Assembly (NCBI GenBank): GCA_009602735.1
Contig: WELA01010591.1
Location: forward strand, 1-64,000
Direction of reading: 5' to 3'
Source of the DNA: Mesotaenium endlicherianum
Lineage: Eukaryota; Streptophyta; Zygnematophyceae; Zygnematales; Mesotaeniaceae
DNA length: 64,000 nucleotides
The notes beneath the pieces were generated by a model, which was given only the letters and a program-made list of their open reading frames with translations, was not told the DNA's origin and searched no databases. The position numbers were made by a program, and so were the translations under genes. Shown here piece by piece: positions 52,681-61,654 of the stretch; positions within the stretch are counted from its first letter, which is position 1; each line of letters starts with the position of its first letter.

Positions 52681-54528
52681 ATGACAAGAAAAGAAGAGCT
52701 CCTCCAGGATGTAGTGATCAAATTTGCAGGCGATAGTGGTGATGGAATGCAACTGACGGGGCAACAGTTTACCAACAATACCGCTTTATTGGGTATAGAC
52801 CTCGCAACATTTCCCGACTTCCCCGCAGAAATTCGCGCCCCGATCGGCACACTGCCCGGCGTGAGCGGATTCCAGTTGCGTTTCTCCAGCGACATGGTAT
52901 ATACGCCCGGCGACCATTGCGATGTGCTGGTGGCCATGAACGCTGCTGCGTTGAAAGTGAACCTCAAGAGTATCAAACCCGGTGGCAAGATCATTGCCAA
53001 TGTAGATGGGTTCGACAATAAAAACCTGCGCCTGGCCAATTATCCCGACGGAGTGAATCCTTTGGAAGATGGCAGCCTGGATGCTTATGACCTCACTACC
53101 GTTGATGTAACCAAGCTTACGCGTGAAGCGCTGAAAGACTTTACCGAGCTGGGTACCAAGGAAAGAGACCGTGCAAAGAACATGTTCGTGTTGGGTCTTA
53201 TTTACTGGATGTACAACCGTACACTGGACAGTACCATCGACTTCCTTACAGAAAAATTCGGCAAGAAGCCCGTTATCCTGCAAAGCAATATCAAAGTACT
53301 GCAAGCAGGTTATAATTATGGCGATACTACAGAAGCTTTTACTACCCGCTACAAGGTAGAGAAAGCCAGGATGAAATCGGGCCTCTATCGCAGCATCATG
53401 GGTAACCAGGCTTTGTCGATGGGGTTGATCGCCGCCAGTCAAAAAAGCGGACTGCCCATTTTCCTGGGTACTTATCCCATCACACCGGCATCGGATATTT
53501 TACATGAACTGAGCAAGCACAAAGCTTTTGGTGTGCGCACTTTCCAGGCAGAAGACGAGATCGCCGGTATCACATCGGCCATCGGCGCCAGTTATGGCGG
53601 TTCATTGGGTGTAACCACTACATCCGGACCCGGTATGGCACTCAAATCCGAAGCCATGGGATTGGCTGTGATGCTGGAAATTCCATTGCTCATTGTAAAC
53701 ATACAGCGCGGCGGACCTTCTACCGGTTTGCCCACCAAAACAGAACAGAGCGATCTGATGCAGGCTTATTATGGCCGGAATGGCGAATGCCCCATGCCCA
53801 TCATTGCTGCCGCTACTCCGAGCGATTGTTTCGACGTTGCTTATGAAGCGGTACGCATTGCCGTGCAGCACATGACGCCCGTGATCCTGCTCAGTGATGG
53901 TTATATTGCCAATGGCGCCGAGCCCTGGAAATTCCCGGTATCGGCAGAATTGCAACCCATTGAAGTGAAATTCAAAAAGCAATTGGATGAAGGGGAAGAA
54001 AAATTCCTTCCTTATAAACGCGATGAGAAACTGGTACGGCCCTGGGCTGTTCCCGGAACGGCTGGGTTGGAGCATCGCATCGGCGGACTGGAAAAACAAG
54101 ATGTGACAGGTAATGTGAGTTACGACCAGGACAACCACCAGCACATGGTGAAAACACGCCAGGCCAAAGTAGACAAGATTGCCGATTATATTCCTTTGCA
54201 AACACTCGACAGCGGACCTCAAAAAGGAAAAGTATTGGTGTTGGGATGGGGCTCTACTTATGGCGCCATTAAAAGCGCGGTAGCTGAATTGCAGGCAGAA
54301 GGCAAAGCCGTTAGCCATGCACACCTTCGCTATGTAAAGCCTTTCCCGAGGAACCTGGGTGAGATCATCAAAAACTTTGATAAAGTATTGATTCCCGAGA
54401 TCAACAACGGGCAATTGGTACGCATCATCCGCGATGAATTCCTGGTAGATGCCAAAGGTTATAACAAGATCATGGGTGTTCCCATTACCAAAAGCGAACT
54501 GCTAGATGCCATTGAAGCGATGCTCTAA
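52681..54528 (+). CDS. 2-oxoacid:ferredoxin oxidoreductase, fused gamma-alpha subunit
   Basis: 615 aa. The N-terminal gamma domain starts with VVIKFAGDSGDGMQLTGQQF and holds FPDFPAEIRAPIGTLPGVSGFQ. The alpha domain follows (FLGTYPITPASDILHELS, FQAEDEIAGITSAIGASYGG, TTTSGPGMALKSEAMGLAVM, QRGGPSTGLPTKTEQSDL). It matches KorA-type 2-oxoglutarate:ferredoxin oxidoreductases. The beta subunit, which carries the thiamine diphosphate site and iron-sulfur cluster and normally follows directly, is not adjacent. The ATG at 52681 fits the family. An upstream in-frame extension overlaps the deacetylase gene and is rejected. Confidence 0.9.
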   Translation: MTRKEELLQDVVIKFAGDSGDGMQLTGQQFTNNTALLGIDLATFPDFPAEIRAPIGTLPGVSGFQLRFSSDMVYTPGDHCDVLVAMNAAALKVNLKSIKPGGKIIANVDGFDNKNLRLANYPDGVNPLEDGSLDAYDLTTVDVTKLTREALKDFTELGTKERDRAKNMFVLGLIYWMYNRTLDSTIDFLTEKFGKKPVILQSNIKVLQAGYNYGDTTEAFTTRYKVEKARMKSGLYRSIMGNQALSMGLIAASQKSGLPIFLGTYPITPASDILHELSKHKAFGVRTFQAEDEIAGITSAIGASYGGSLGVTTTSGPGMALKSEAMGLAVMLEIPLLIVNIQRGGPSTGLPTKTEQSDLMQAYYGRNGECPMPIIAAATPSDCFDVAYEAVRIAVQHMTPVILLSDGYIANGAEPWKFPVSAELQPIEVKFKKQLDEGEEKFLPYKRDEKLVRPWAVPGTAGLEHRIGGLEKQDVTGNVSYDQDNHQHMVKTRQAKVDKIADYIPLQTLDSGPQKGKVLVLGWGSTYGAIKSAVAELQAEGKAVSHAHLRYVKPFPRNLGEIIKNFDKVLIPEINNGQLVRIIRDEFLVDAKGYNKIMGVPITKSELLDAIEAML

Positions 54529-54533
54529 GCGCT

Positions 54534-56765
54534 TTAATCATTTTCAGGTTTCAGGTGCAGGCTTATTTTTTGTATATCAGTGGCTATTTTATAAATGAAA
54601 TAGAACTGATCGGTAATGGATTTGAAATCCGACAACTTTTTGCGCAGTGAAGATTCAATGATGCCTTTCTTCAGTTCTTCCTGTCTCTGCCGCATCAGTT
54701 CATTGATGTGCTGGTCCATCAATCGCACACCGGTGGTGTCTTGTTGCAGGCCATCCTCTCCTTTGTCTGTTTCTACCAACTGCAAAGACTGTTCAAGATA
54801 ACGCGTGCTGGCATTGATCAGTGGTTGATAATCTTCCGTAACATATTCTCCCGAAAGTGAATCGGCATAATAAGTAAGTGTGGCGATATGGGAAACGAGC
54901 ATGTGGTTGGCCACTACAAACTGGTGGATATGTGGTATATTGATCTGTTTACTCTTCGGCTCCGATAACATGCGCGTAAACGCGTCTGACAGGTTTGCCA
55001 ACGCCACCCAACTGTTTTTCCTGGCTACATTGGCAACCGCTTTGTCAAAAGGTTTACCGGTAAACGGTGCAGCAGTGAGCCGGTAATACAATATACCATC
55101 TTTGAGCACTGTAGCCATGGTTTCATTGATCTGTTCATGCTCCCATACCGGTTGCAACAGGTAACCAAAAATAAAAGCGATCGCTGAGCCGATCAATGTA
55201 TCAATGATACGGTCGGTGAAAATGACTGCGAAATCTTTCGGGTCAAGCAGGTGAAACATCAGTAACAGATAGAAAGTCATCATCGTTACACTCACCATAT
55301 ACTTCCTCCGCATAAAACTGTAAGTGCCGATCATGGCGAAAGCCAGCACAATCACAATGGCGGTCTTATCCTTCACCAAATACAGAAAGGCCAATCCTAT
55401 AAGTGCGCCGAGAATAGTGCCTGTAAGCCTTTCTACGTTGCGTTTTTTGGAGAGACTGTATGCAGGTTTCAGTATCACGATCACTGTCAGTAATATCCAG
55501 TAACTATGTCCCACCGGCAGGAACTGCGCTACCAGGTAAGCAAAGACCGCTGAAGTAGTGATGCGCAGTGAGTGCCGGAAAATGTTCGACCGGAAACTCA
55601 GGTTATCGCGCAACATTTTAGGGTCGATATCCTGGTGCGAAATAAAATCATCGGGGTTGGGTGTGTCAATCTTTTTCCTGCGTAATTTTTTATCGTAGGA
55701 GGTATAATGATGCAGGGTCCTGATCCGCGCAGCGATATCATCGATGCTGTCCAGTATATGACGCAGGCTGATGAATCCTTCAATGTTCGAAGGGTTGAGC
55801 ATGGTGGTGCGTAACTTCTGCAAGTGATCTCTTTCTTCCAGCAATTCTTCATCGATTCGCTGATCGTATCCCGATGTGGTGCCACTCTTGAGTGCAATGC
55901 CTATTTCATCGAGTTCATTGGAAAGAGACACGATGAGTAAACGGTACTCATCCAGTATACCCGTTTCATCAAAATACTTATGCAGCTTTTCATAGTTCTG
56001 GTGAGAAGTCATGGCCCGTTCGAACAGGTCGGCCACATCCATGAATATCATCATTAAAACCCGGCTGGTATGCGTGGATTCTTTAACGATGCTCCTGGTT
56101 TTGAAGATCAGTTCCGCCACGAGGTTCTGCTTTTCCTGCACAGCGATCTGCCGGGCCAGTAATACCTGGTAGTTCTTATCGTAATCCAATTCCTTATCGT
56201 AGAAAGTGGCTTTCGCCCGCAGGTAATCGGCAGCCATCATCACATATTCACCCAATGCCTGTTGTATCAATTTATACGGTCGCATGCCGTACAATACCAG
56301 GCTGAGTAAAATATACCAGCCGCTTCCTGCTACCAGTATGAGGCTATCGAATAAGATATCCCATCCTTTTGCCGGATGTTCTGTTTGCAACACCATCACC
56401 AACAAAGCAGCAACACCAATAGAGCCGGCCCTTGCACCGTATACGCCGATCATGGAAAAAATGAAACAGAAGCCGGTGAGCACAAAAAAGAACAGTGTGT
56501 GTATGGGCGCTGTTAAGGAAGTGATGATGGATACGAAGAAGATCACGATCGTGCAAACGATGAGTCCGTTCTTGCGATGATGGATAGGACCCGGGTTATC
56601 GGGAATGCTTGCCGATAAAGCGCCCAGGGCCATCGTCATGCCCACAGGCAGGTTGCCCAGGTAGCTCCAGATCAGTACAGGCAGGAGTATCGCCGCGGTG
56701 ATCCTTACCCCTTCGCTCAGGTAATGGCTGCTGATGAAACTGCGGTATTCTTTCAGGTAATCCAT
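54534..56765 (-). CDS. FUSC-family (YccS/YhfK-like) inner-membrane protein
   Basis: 743 aa with two groups of about six membrane helices (about 15-170 and 395-540) separated by a long charged cytoplasmic region and followed by a helical C-terminal tail. The second group has the FUSC signature (VGHSYWILLTVIVILKPAYS, ERLTGTILGALIGLAFLYL). The family is related to aromatic-acid exporters such as AaeB, but substrates of this branch are unknown. Convergent with the oxidoreductase gene, and divergent from the glutamate-synthase-like gene with near-consensus box TATCTTTA at 56773-56780. Confidence 0.85.
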   Translation of the reverse strand: MDYLKEYRSFISSHYLSEGVRITAAILLPVLIWSYLGNLPVGMTMALGALSASIPDNPGPIHHRKNGLIVCTIVIFFVSIITSLTAPIHTLFFFVLTGFCFIFSMIGVYGARAGSIGVAALLVMVLQTEHPAKGWDILFDSLILVAGSGWYILLSLVLYGMRPYKLIQQALGEYVMMAADYLRAKATFYDKELDYDKNYQVLLARQIAVQEKQNLVAELIFKTRSIVKESTHTSRVLMMIFMDVADLFERAMTSHQNYEKLHKYFDETGILDEYRLLIVSLSNELDEIGIALKSGTTSGYDQRIDEELLEERDHLQKLRTTMLNPSNIEGFISLRHILDSIDDIAARIRTLHHYTSYDKKLRRKKIDTPNPDDFISHQDIDPKMLRDNLSFRSNIFRHSLRITTSAVFAYLVAQFLPVGHSYWILLTVIVILKPAYSLSKKRNVERLTGTILGALIGLAFLYLVKDKTAIVIVLAFAMIGTYSFMRRKYMVSVTMMTFYLLLMFHLLDPKDFAVIFTDRIIDTLIGSAIAFIFGYLLQPVWEHEQINETMATVLKDGILYYRLTAAPFTGKPFDKAVANVARKNSWVALANLSDAFTRMLSEPKSKQINIPHIHQFVVANHMLVSHIATLTYYADSLSGEYVTEDYQPLINASTRYLEQSLQLVETDKGEDGLQQDTTGVRLMDQHINELMRQRQEELKKGIIESSLRKKLSDFKSITDQFYFIYKIATDIQKISLHLKPEND

Positions 56766-56782
56766 CTCCTGTTAAAGATATT

Positions 56783-56790
56783 TACTTTTG
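56783..56790 (+). promoter_or_regulatory. -7 promoter box of glutamate-synthase-like gene
   Basis: TACTTTTG, a perfect TAnnTTTG, 26 nt before the ATG at 56817. Confidence 0.5.
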
Positions 56791-56816
56791 TAGTAGTTTC
56801 ATCTTAACTATACAAC

Positions 56817-58400
56817 ATGCGAAAGATCTTTATCCTTGGTTCAATCCTGGCATTGTTGCTGATCGCTGCATTGGCATATTTTCTCGGAGCAGGCTGGCTC
56901 TGGCTGCTGCTCCTCGTATTGCCTTTGGTGTTGATGGGCATTTATGATATGATCCAGGTCAAGCATTCCATCATGCGCACCTATCCCGTAGTAGGCAGGA
57001 TGCGTTTCTGGATGGAAGATCTCCGTCCGAAGTTGTACCAGTATTTTGTAGAGTCTGATATCGACGGACGTCCCATCAACCGCATTGATCGTTCTACGAT
57101 TTACCAACGTGCCAAGCAGCAAACAGACACCATGCCCTTCGGTACGCAACTGGATGTTTATGCAGAAGGATACGAATGGATGAGCCATTCCATCGCGCCG
57201 AAAGATTTTCACAAACTCGATCATCAACCGCGCATGCTCGTTGGTAATAAAGGATGTAAACAACCTTATTCCTGCAGCATCTTCAATGTGTCGGCCATGA
57301 GTTTTGGTTCGTTGAGTCCGAATGCCATTGAAGCGCTCAATGCCGGTGCACAGATCGGCGGCTTTGCACACAATACAGGTGAAGGGGGTATCAGTCCTTA
57401 TCACCTGAAACATGGTGGCGATATCATTTGGCAAATAGGTACCGGTTATTTCGGGTGCCGCGATAAAGATGGTTTGTTCTCCAATGAAGGTTTCCGTGAG
57501 AATGCCTTGTTGCCGCAAGTAAAAATGATTGAGCTGAAGATTTCACAGGGCGCCAAGCCCGGTCACGGTGGCATTCTTCCTGGCAAAAAGAATACACCAG
57601 AGATCGCTGCCATCCGACATGTAGAACCTTATACTACGGTGTACTCTCCTACTTATCACAGCGCGTTCAGCACGCCTCGCGAACTGGTATTGTTCATCCA
57701 ACGCCTCCGCGATCTATCAGGTGGCAAGCCGGTAGGTTTCAAATTATGTATTGGCCGTAAAAGCGAATTCATTGGTATTTGCAAAGCCATGATTGAACTC
57801 GATATCTATCCCGATTTTATTACAGTAGATGGTGCAGAAGGAGGTACCGGCGCGGCACCGCAGGAGTTCTCCAATTATGTGGGCGCTCCCATGCTCGACG
57901 GATTGGCATTCGTGCACAATATGCTCACCGGTTTTGGTATCCGGGAGCATATCAAGATCATCGCATCGGGCAAGATATTATCGGGCTTCCACCTGGTTCG
58001 TGCATTTGCATTGGGTGCAGATGCCTGCAACAGCGCACGCGCTATGATGATGGCTTTAGGATGTATACAGGCGCTGCAATGCAATACCAATAAATGCCCA
58101 ACGGGCGTTGCTACACAGGATCCGTCTTTGTCAGTGGGATTGGTAGTAGCCGATAAAAAGCAACGCGTGGCCAATTACCATGCGGCAACAGTGAGCAGTT
58201 TTGTTGAATTGTTGGGCGCTGCTGGTATCGATGATTATAAAAAGCTTACCCGCTCGCATATATACCGCAGGGTGTTTATGAATGAAGTAAGGACCTTTGA
58301 AGATATTTTCCCTTCATTGCAAGCAGGCTGCATGCGAAATGGTCACATCCCTGACCGGTATCGACACGATTATGAGATGGCGGAAATAGACCGGTGGTAA
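56817..58400 (+). CDS. FMN-binding glutamate synthase family protein
   Basis: 527 aa. Two N-terminal membrane helices (about 4-43) anchor a glutamate-synthase-type FMN barrel: NVSAMSFGSLSPNAIEALN, HNTGEGGISPYH, SQGAKPGHGGILPGKK, VDGAEGGTGAAPQEF, and a 3Fe-4S-like cysteine set C-x5-C-x4-C around residues 416-428 (CNTNKCPTGVATQ). There is no glutaminase domain, so this is the stand-alone type of unproven reaction. The reading frame runs without a break from its stop codon into the hydrolase remnant that follows. Confidence 0.9.
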   Translation: MRKIFILGSILALLLIAALAYFLGAGWLWLLLLVLPLVLMGIYDMIQVKHSIMRTYPVVGRMRFWMEDLRPKLYQYFVESDIDGRPINRIDRSTIYQRAKQQTDTMPFGTQLDVYAEGYEWMSHSIAPKDFHKLDHQPRMLVGNKGCKQPYSCSIFNVSAMSFGSLSPNAIEALNAGAQIGGFAHNTGEGGISPYHLKHGGDIIWQIGTGYFGCRDKDGLFSNEGFRENALLPQVKMIELKISQGAKPGHGGILPGKKNTPEIAAIRHVEPYTTVYSPTYHSAFSTPRELVLFIQRLRDLSGGKPVGFKLCIGRKSEFIGICKAMIELDIYPDFITVDGAEGGTGAAPQEFSNYVGAPMLDGLAFVHNMLTGFGIREHIKIIASGKILSGFHLVRAFALGADACNSARAMMMALGCIQALQCNTNKCPTGVATQDPSLSVGLVVADKKQRVANYHAATVSSFVELLGAAGIDDYKKLTRSHIYRRVFMNEVRTFEDIFPSLQAGCMRNGHIPDRYRHDYEMAEIDRW

Positions 58401-58598
58401 TTAATCATATCTGGTGACAACGACGGACTGGATAAAATTGAGTTGGCAAAAACATACCAATTATTGGGAGGTAGTGTTGCTGCTGATTTAGCGCCGATGC
58501 CAAAATCGCATTTGGCCATTGTTCCTTCACAAGGGCATGTTACCCTAATGATGCAAACGAAAACTATATTAGGCTATCTGAATGATTTTTTAAAGTAA
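58401..58598 (+). pseudogene. C-terminal remnant of an alpha/beta hydrolase
   Basis: 65 sense codons and a stop, without a start codon, beginning right after the stop of the glutamate-synthase-like gene and in the same frame. The translation contains LIISGDNDGLDKIELAKTY, then LAIVPSQGHVTLM, which fits the last part of an alpha/beta hydrolase: the Asp-bearing GDxD strand and the catalytic-histidine loop (GHV), then a final helix. The rest of the gene is missing. Recognition is by pattern only. Confidence 0.65.
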
Positions 58599-58601
58599 AC
58601 A

Positions 58602-59669
58602 TCACGTATTTAGTCGTTTTATATAAACCGTGCCTTTCTTCTCACCAGCTTTGCTAATCATCTGTTGCTGAACTAACAATTGCAGGTCTTTTTTAATGGT
58701 GTGAACGGAAAGATCGGGGAGCCCTTTTACAATATCATTCAACTTAACGGGTTGTTTTTCTTCAATGTATTGTATGATCTGTTGCTGTCTTTCATTTATG
58801 TAGTTACCCCGTTCTTTGTAAGAAGCATACTTAGCTTCCAGTTTCTCTATCAATATTTCAAGGCTACTTAAAAAAAACAGCATCCATTCACTGATAATTT
58901 CTTTATCAGTTCCCCTGAGTTGCTGATCGTGCATTAATACACGGTAGTATTCTTTTTTTCTTTCTTCAATGATATGTTCGAATGAGATGTATTGTGCAAA
59001 TTCATATCCTGTTCTCAGTAATAATAATGTTGTCAGTAACCGCGACGTCCTTCCATTGCCATCCTGAAAAGGATGGATAGATAAGAATTCATACACGCAT
59101 AGCCCAATAACCAATAGTGGATGAACAGACGATTGCTGTAAAGCTGTATTCACCCAATCAATCATTTCCTGCATTTCCTTTTGTGTCAGGTGGGGTGCAG
59201 TTGTATTGAATATGGTTCTTTGATTACCATCAGGGTAATTAGCAACAACGGAGTTGGGTAAATTCTTGTATGCGCCTTTATGTCTTTGGTCTTTGCTGCT
59301 ATACTTTAATAGAATGGCGTGCATTTGCAGTATGTATGACTCTGATAATTCAATGCTGGATGCATTATCTAAAATAATGTCCAGGGCTTCATAATAACCG
59401 AATACTTCTTCTTCATCCCTGCTTTTAAATTCCGTGATCCTGATATTATTTACCAATTGTTGCACTTCTTCGTCTGTCAAAACAGCTCCTTCGATTCTCG
59501 TTGAGGAACCGATACTTTCAATGGTGGCAATTTTCCTTAGTTCCCGTAAATAACGATCGCTCTTGTTTTCAATGCTCCCCCATCGTCCTTTAAAAGCATC
59601 TATCTTGCCAATTAACTGGATGACTTTTTGCATATCCATGTTATTGAAATCCAGTTTTGAAATATGCAT
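58602..59669 (-). CDS. Fic-family AMP-transferase with inhibitory helix and winged-helix tail
   Basis: 355 aa. The Fic motif H199-P-F-x-x-G-N-G-R-x-x-R210 (HPFQDGNGRTSR) is complete. An N-terminal inhibitory motif S56-T-R-I-E60-G61 makes it a class II Fic protein, kept inactive by its own glutamate. A C-terminal winged helix (about 290-350) suggests DNA binding or autoregulation. Such enzymes AMPylate hydroxyl groups on target proteins. The target is unknown. The upstream region holds direct repeats that may be its operator. It lies in the least conserved-looking part of the window. Confidence 0.88.
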   Translation of the reverse strand: MHISKLDFNNMDMQKVIQLIGKIDAFKGRWGSIENKSDRYLRELRKIATIESIGSSTRIEGAVLTDEEVQQLVNNIRITEFKSRDEEEVFGYYEALDIILDNASSIELSESYILQMHAILLKYSSKDQRHKGAYKNLPNSVVANYPDGNQRTIFNTTAPHLTQKEMQEMIDWVNTALQQSSVHPLLVIGLCVYEFLSIHPFQDGNGRTSRLLTTLLLLRTGYEFAQYISFEHIIEERKKEYYRVLMHDQQLRGTDKEIISEWMLFFLSSLEILIEKLEAKYASYKERGNYINERQQQIIQYIEEKQPVKLNDIVKGLPDLSVHTIKKDLQLLVQQQMISKAGEKKGTVYIKRLNT

Positions 59670-59686
59670 ATATCCCTAATTTATCT

Positions 59687-59752
59687 TTATTTTATCTATA
59701 AAGATAGCTATTTCTGTCAAAATATCCTTATTTTACCCTTATTTTATCTATA
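59687..59752. repeat. Direct repeats upstream of the Fic gene
   Basis: TTATTTTATCTATA occurs perfectly at 59687-59700 and again at 59739-59752, 52 bp apart (about five helical turns), with an additional partial copy TTATTTTA at 59728-59735. The set starts 18 bp upstream of the Fic ATG and is a candidate binding array for the Fic protein's own winged-helix domain or another regulator. Confidence 0.55.
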
Positions 59753-59780
59753 TATAAGTTTGCAATGTATTATATGCTGC

Positions 59781-60041
59781 TTATTGGCTAAGCCTTTTGT
59801 AGCTAATTTCACCAGTGTTTGCAATCATAGATTGAAACACTTTCCATTTCGCAAGATTACCAGCGACAAAAAAAGTCTTTGAGTTTTTAAAAAGAAGGCT
59901 TGTGCTCCCCAGTACCACACCTTCCGGTAAACCGACCGTAGCACCCACTGCGGCGCCTTGCCATGCCGTATAGCTCGGCGCCCCTATCCCTCTAATTACA
60001 AATGAAAATGCTGCTATAAAGGCGCTGGGGCATTTTACCGA
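59781..60041 (-). pseudogene. Possible remnant of a glycine-zipper membrane protein
   Basis: An 86-codon open frame on the minus strand without an ATG. Its translation is protein-like: AAFSFVIRGIGAPSYTAWQG, a glycine-zipper segment GAAVGATVGLPEGVVLGS, then FKNSKTFFVAGNLAKWKVFQ and a stop. This pattern recalls small Bacteroidota envelope proteins with a glycine zipper followed by a short beta-rich tail. The 5' part of such a gene is absent. It could also be a chance frame. Confidence 0.35.
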
Positions 60042-60049
60042 TTAAAATG

Positions 60050-60078
60050 AATTGCACAAATTGCACATTAATTGCACA
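60050..60078. repeat. Three direct copies of AATTGCACA
   Basis: AATTGCACA at 60050-60058, 60059-60067 and 60070-60078, the first two directly in tandem. They lie about 100 bp upstream of the MmcQ-like gene, at the edge of the remnant-bearing gap (59670-60181) that otherwise holds no recognised gene. Confidence 0.6.
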
Positions 60079-60181
60079 AAAGGCGTATGTTGTCTAATTG
60101 TTTTGCAATTCAATAAAACTAAGAAGGTCGCTCCAGGGGGATGCAAACAATATAGCCAGCATAACCTTATTAATAAAAAAT

Positions 60182-60514
60182 ATGAATATTGAACAACTCA
60201 GAACCTATGCCTTGAGCAAGCCGGATGTGGAAGAAACCCTTCCATTCGGGCCAGACACATTGGTTTTTAAAGTGAAGGGAAAAATGTTCTTATTATGCGG
60301 TATGGATGAACAGCCCTTGCAGTTCAATGTCAAATGCGACCCCGATACAGCCATCGAATTGCGGGAACAATATCCCGATACCGTATTGCCCGGTTACCAC
60401 ATGAATAAAAAGCACTGGAATACGGTGATCGTAAATGGCGTACTATCATCCAAACAACTGAAGCAGTATATCGATGATTCGTATGAACTGGTGGCGGGCA
60501 CGAAGAAAAAATAA
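60182..60514 (+). CDS. MmcQ/YjbR family protein
   Basis: 110 aa, complete MmcQ/YjbR fold (CyaY-like): N-terminal IEQLRTYALSKPDVEETLPF, the strand block LVFKVKGKMFLL, then FNVKCDPDTAIELREQYP and the C-terminal HWNTVIVNG with a final SYELV helix. The family was proposed to bind DNA from its fold, but the role is unproven. The ATG at 60182 matches the family N-terminus. An upstream in-frame start at 60098 would add 28 residues without similarity to the fold. Confidence 0.88.
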   Translation: MNIEQLRTYALSKPDVEETLPFGPDTLVFKVKGKMFLLCGMDEQPLQFNVKCDPDTAIELREQYPDTVLPGYHMNKKHWNTVIVNGVLSSKQLKQYIDDSYELVAGTKKK

Positions 60515-60523
60515 TATTGGGCA

Positions 60524-60638
60524 CGTCATCCCGAGCAACGTCACCCTGAGCGAGCGAAGCGAGTCGAAGGGGCAGCCGAGGGATCTTCCTGAATGTTCAA
60601 GCAGGTCCTTCGGCTCGCTTCGCTCGCTCAGGATGACG
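60524..60638. repeat. Dispersed compound palindrome, copy 4
   Basis: Bounded by CGTCATCCCGAG and CGCTCAGGATGACG, with a nested left end (CGTCACCCTGAGCGAGCGAA). It lies between the convergent MmcQ-like and nth genes, ending 5 nt before the nth stop codon. Confidence 0.8.
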
Positions 60639-60643
60639 GACAA

Positions 60644-61288
60644 TTAAGTGTTTTCTTCTTTATAGTATTTGCACATTTCCTTCAATCCACACTCCCCGCA
60701 TTTGGGATTGCGTGCGAGACAGGTATAGCGGCCATGTAGAATGAGCCAGTGGTGCGCTTTGTGTATGAGTTCCTTCGGTATGTATTTGATGAGTTCTTTT
60801 TCTACAGCCAACGGAGTGGAAGCTTTTTCACTCACCAGCGCCAGGCGTTTGCTTACACGGAATACATGTGTATCAACGGCCATATTGGGCTGGGCATCGA
60901 TAACACTGGTGATCACATTCGCCGTCTTCCTCCCCACACCAGGAAGCTTTATCAATTCTTCTACTGTCATGGGCACTTCGCCGTTGAATTGCTCCATCAG
61001 CATCTGGGCCATTCCTATCAGGTGTTTGGTCTTGTTATTGGGATAGGAAATACTTTTGATCAGCGGGAACAGGTCATCGAATGCTGCTTTGGACATTTTT
61101 TGCGCTGTGGGGTATCGTTTGAAAATATCCGGGGTGGTCATGTTCACACGCTTATCGGTGCATTGGGCAGAGAGAATGACCGCTACCAGTAATTCAAAGG
61201 GATTGTCGTAGGTAAGCTCGGTTTCTGCAACCGGCATGTGCTTTTCAAAATAATCAATAACAAACTGGTATCGCTCTTTTTTGGTCAT
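60644..61288 (-). CDS. nth: Endonuclease III
   Basis: 214 aa. The helix-hairpin-helix with catalytic lysine K121 (LPGVGRKTANV) and the catalytic aspartate D139 (VDTHVFRV) are present, and the C-terminal 4Fe-4S cluster is formed by C190, C197, C200 and C206 (C-x6-C-x2-C-x5-C). It is a bifunctional glycosylase/AP lyase that removes oxidised pyrimidines. The start at 61288 gives the normal family length. Confidence 0.95.
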   Translation of the reverse strand: MTKKERYQFVIDYFEKHMPVAETELTYDNPFELLVAVILSAQCTDKRVNMTTPDIFKRYPTAQKMSKAAFDDLFPLIKSISYPNNKTKHLIGMAQMLMEQFNGEVPMTVEELIKLPGVGRKTANVITSVIDAQPNMAVDTHVFRVSKRLALVSEKASTPLAVEKELIKYIPKELIHKAHHWLILHGRYTCLARNPKCGECGLKEMCKYYKEENT

Positions 61289-61330
61289 GCGCAGTAAAGG
61301 TAAGCGTTGGCAATTGATTTGAAACAGCTC

Positions 61331-61555
61331 CTAATGCTTACTCTTTGCATACTTCAATATGGCTTTTACCGATAACCGGGAGGGAGATTTGAGCTTTAGC
61401 TTATTCAACTGCCGGATGCTGCGTTGCAGCAGAGCCAGTTTTTCTTCCAGCTCTATATTGTGCGTTTCCAAAGCCTGATCAATTGCTGCTTTCAGCGACG
61501 GAGAACATTCTTTATAGAGGTACAATATCAGGTCCTCTTCCTTGATTTTTTTCAT
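61331..61555 (-). CDS. Small hypothetical protein
   Basis: 74 aa, charged and helical (KKIKEEDLILYLYKECSP, then a helix rich in Leu/Glu, ending KAILKYAKSKH). The N-terminal EEDLILYLYKE pattern recalls the start of short anti-sigma-like proteins of Bacteroidota, but no zinc-binding residues or membrane helix follow. The ATG at 61555 is preferred; a longer start at 61618 would add 21 residues of no clear character. Function unknown. Same strand as nth, 42 nt upstream of it. Confidence 0.55.
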   Translation of the reverse strand: MKKIKEEDLILYLYKECSPSLKAAIDQALETHNIELEEKLALLQRSIRQLNKLKLKSPSRLSVKAILKYAKSKH

Positions 61556-61654
61556 ATTTAATAACAGCGATTGATACCGGTAGATACCACCCTTATTAAA
61601 ACGGCTCGAGGAAAACAATATTGTAAGGAAAAGCGCAACGAAATAATGACCGGA

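Noticed and set aside
52390-53039. Mutually overlapping long frames joining the deacetylase and the oxidoreductase genes on opposite strands
   Set aside because: The extensions beyond 52583 (minus) and before 52681 (plus) lack family similarity and cross divergent promoter boxes.
59664-59882. Plus-strand 72-codon frame upstream of the Fic gene
   Set aside because: It runs through AT-rich promoter repeats and the antisense of the possible minus-strand remnant.
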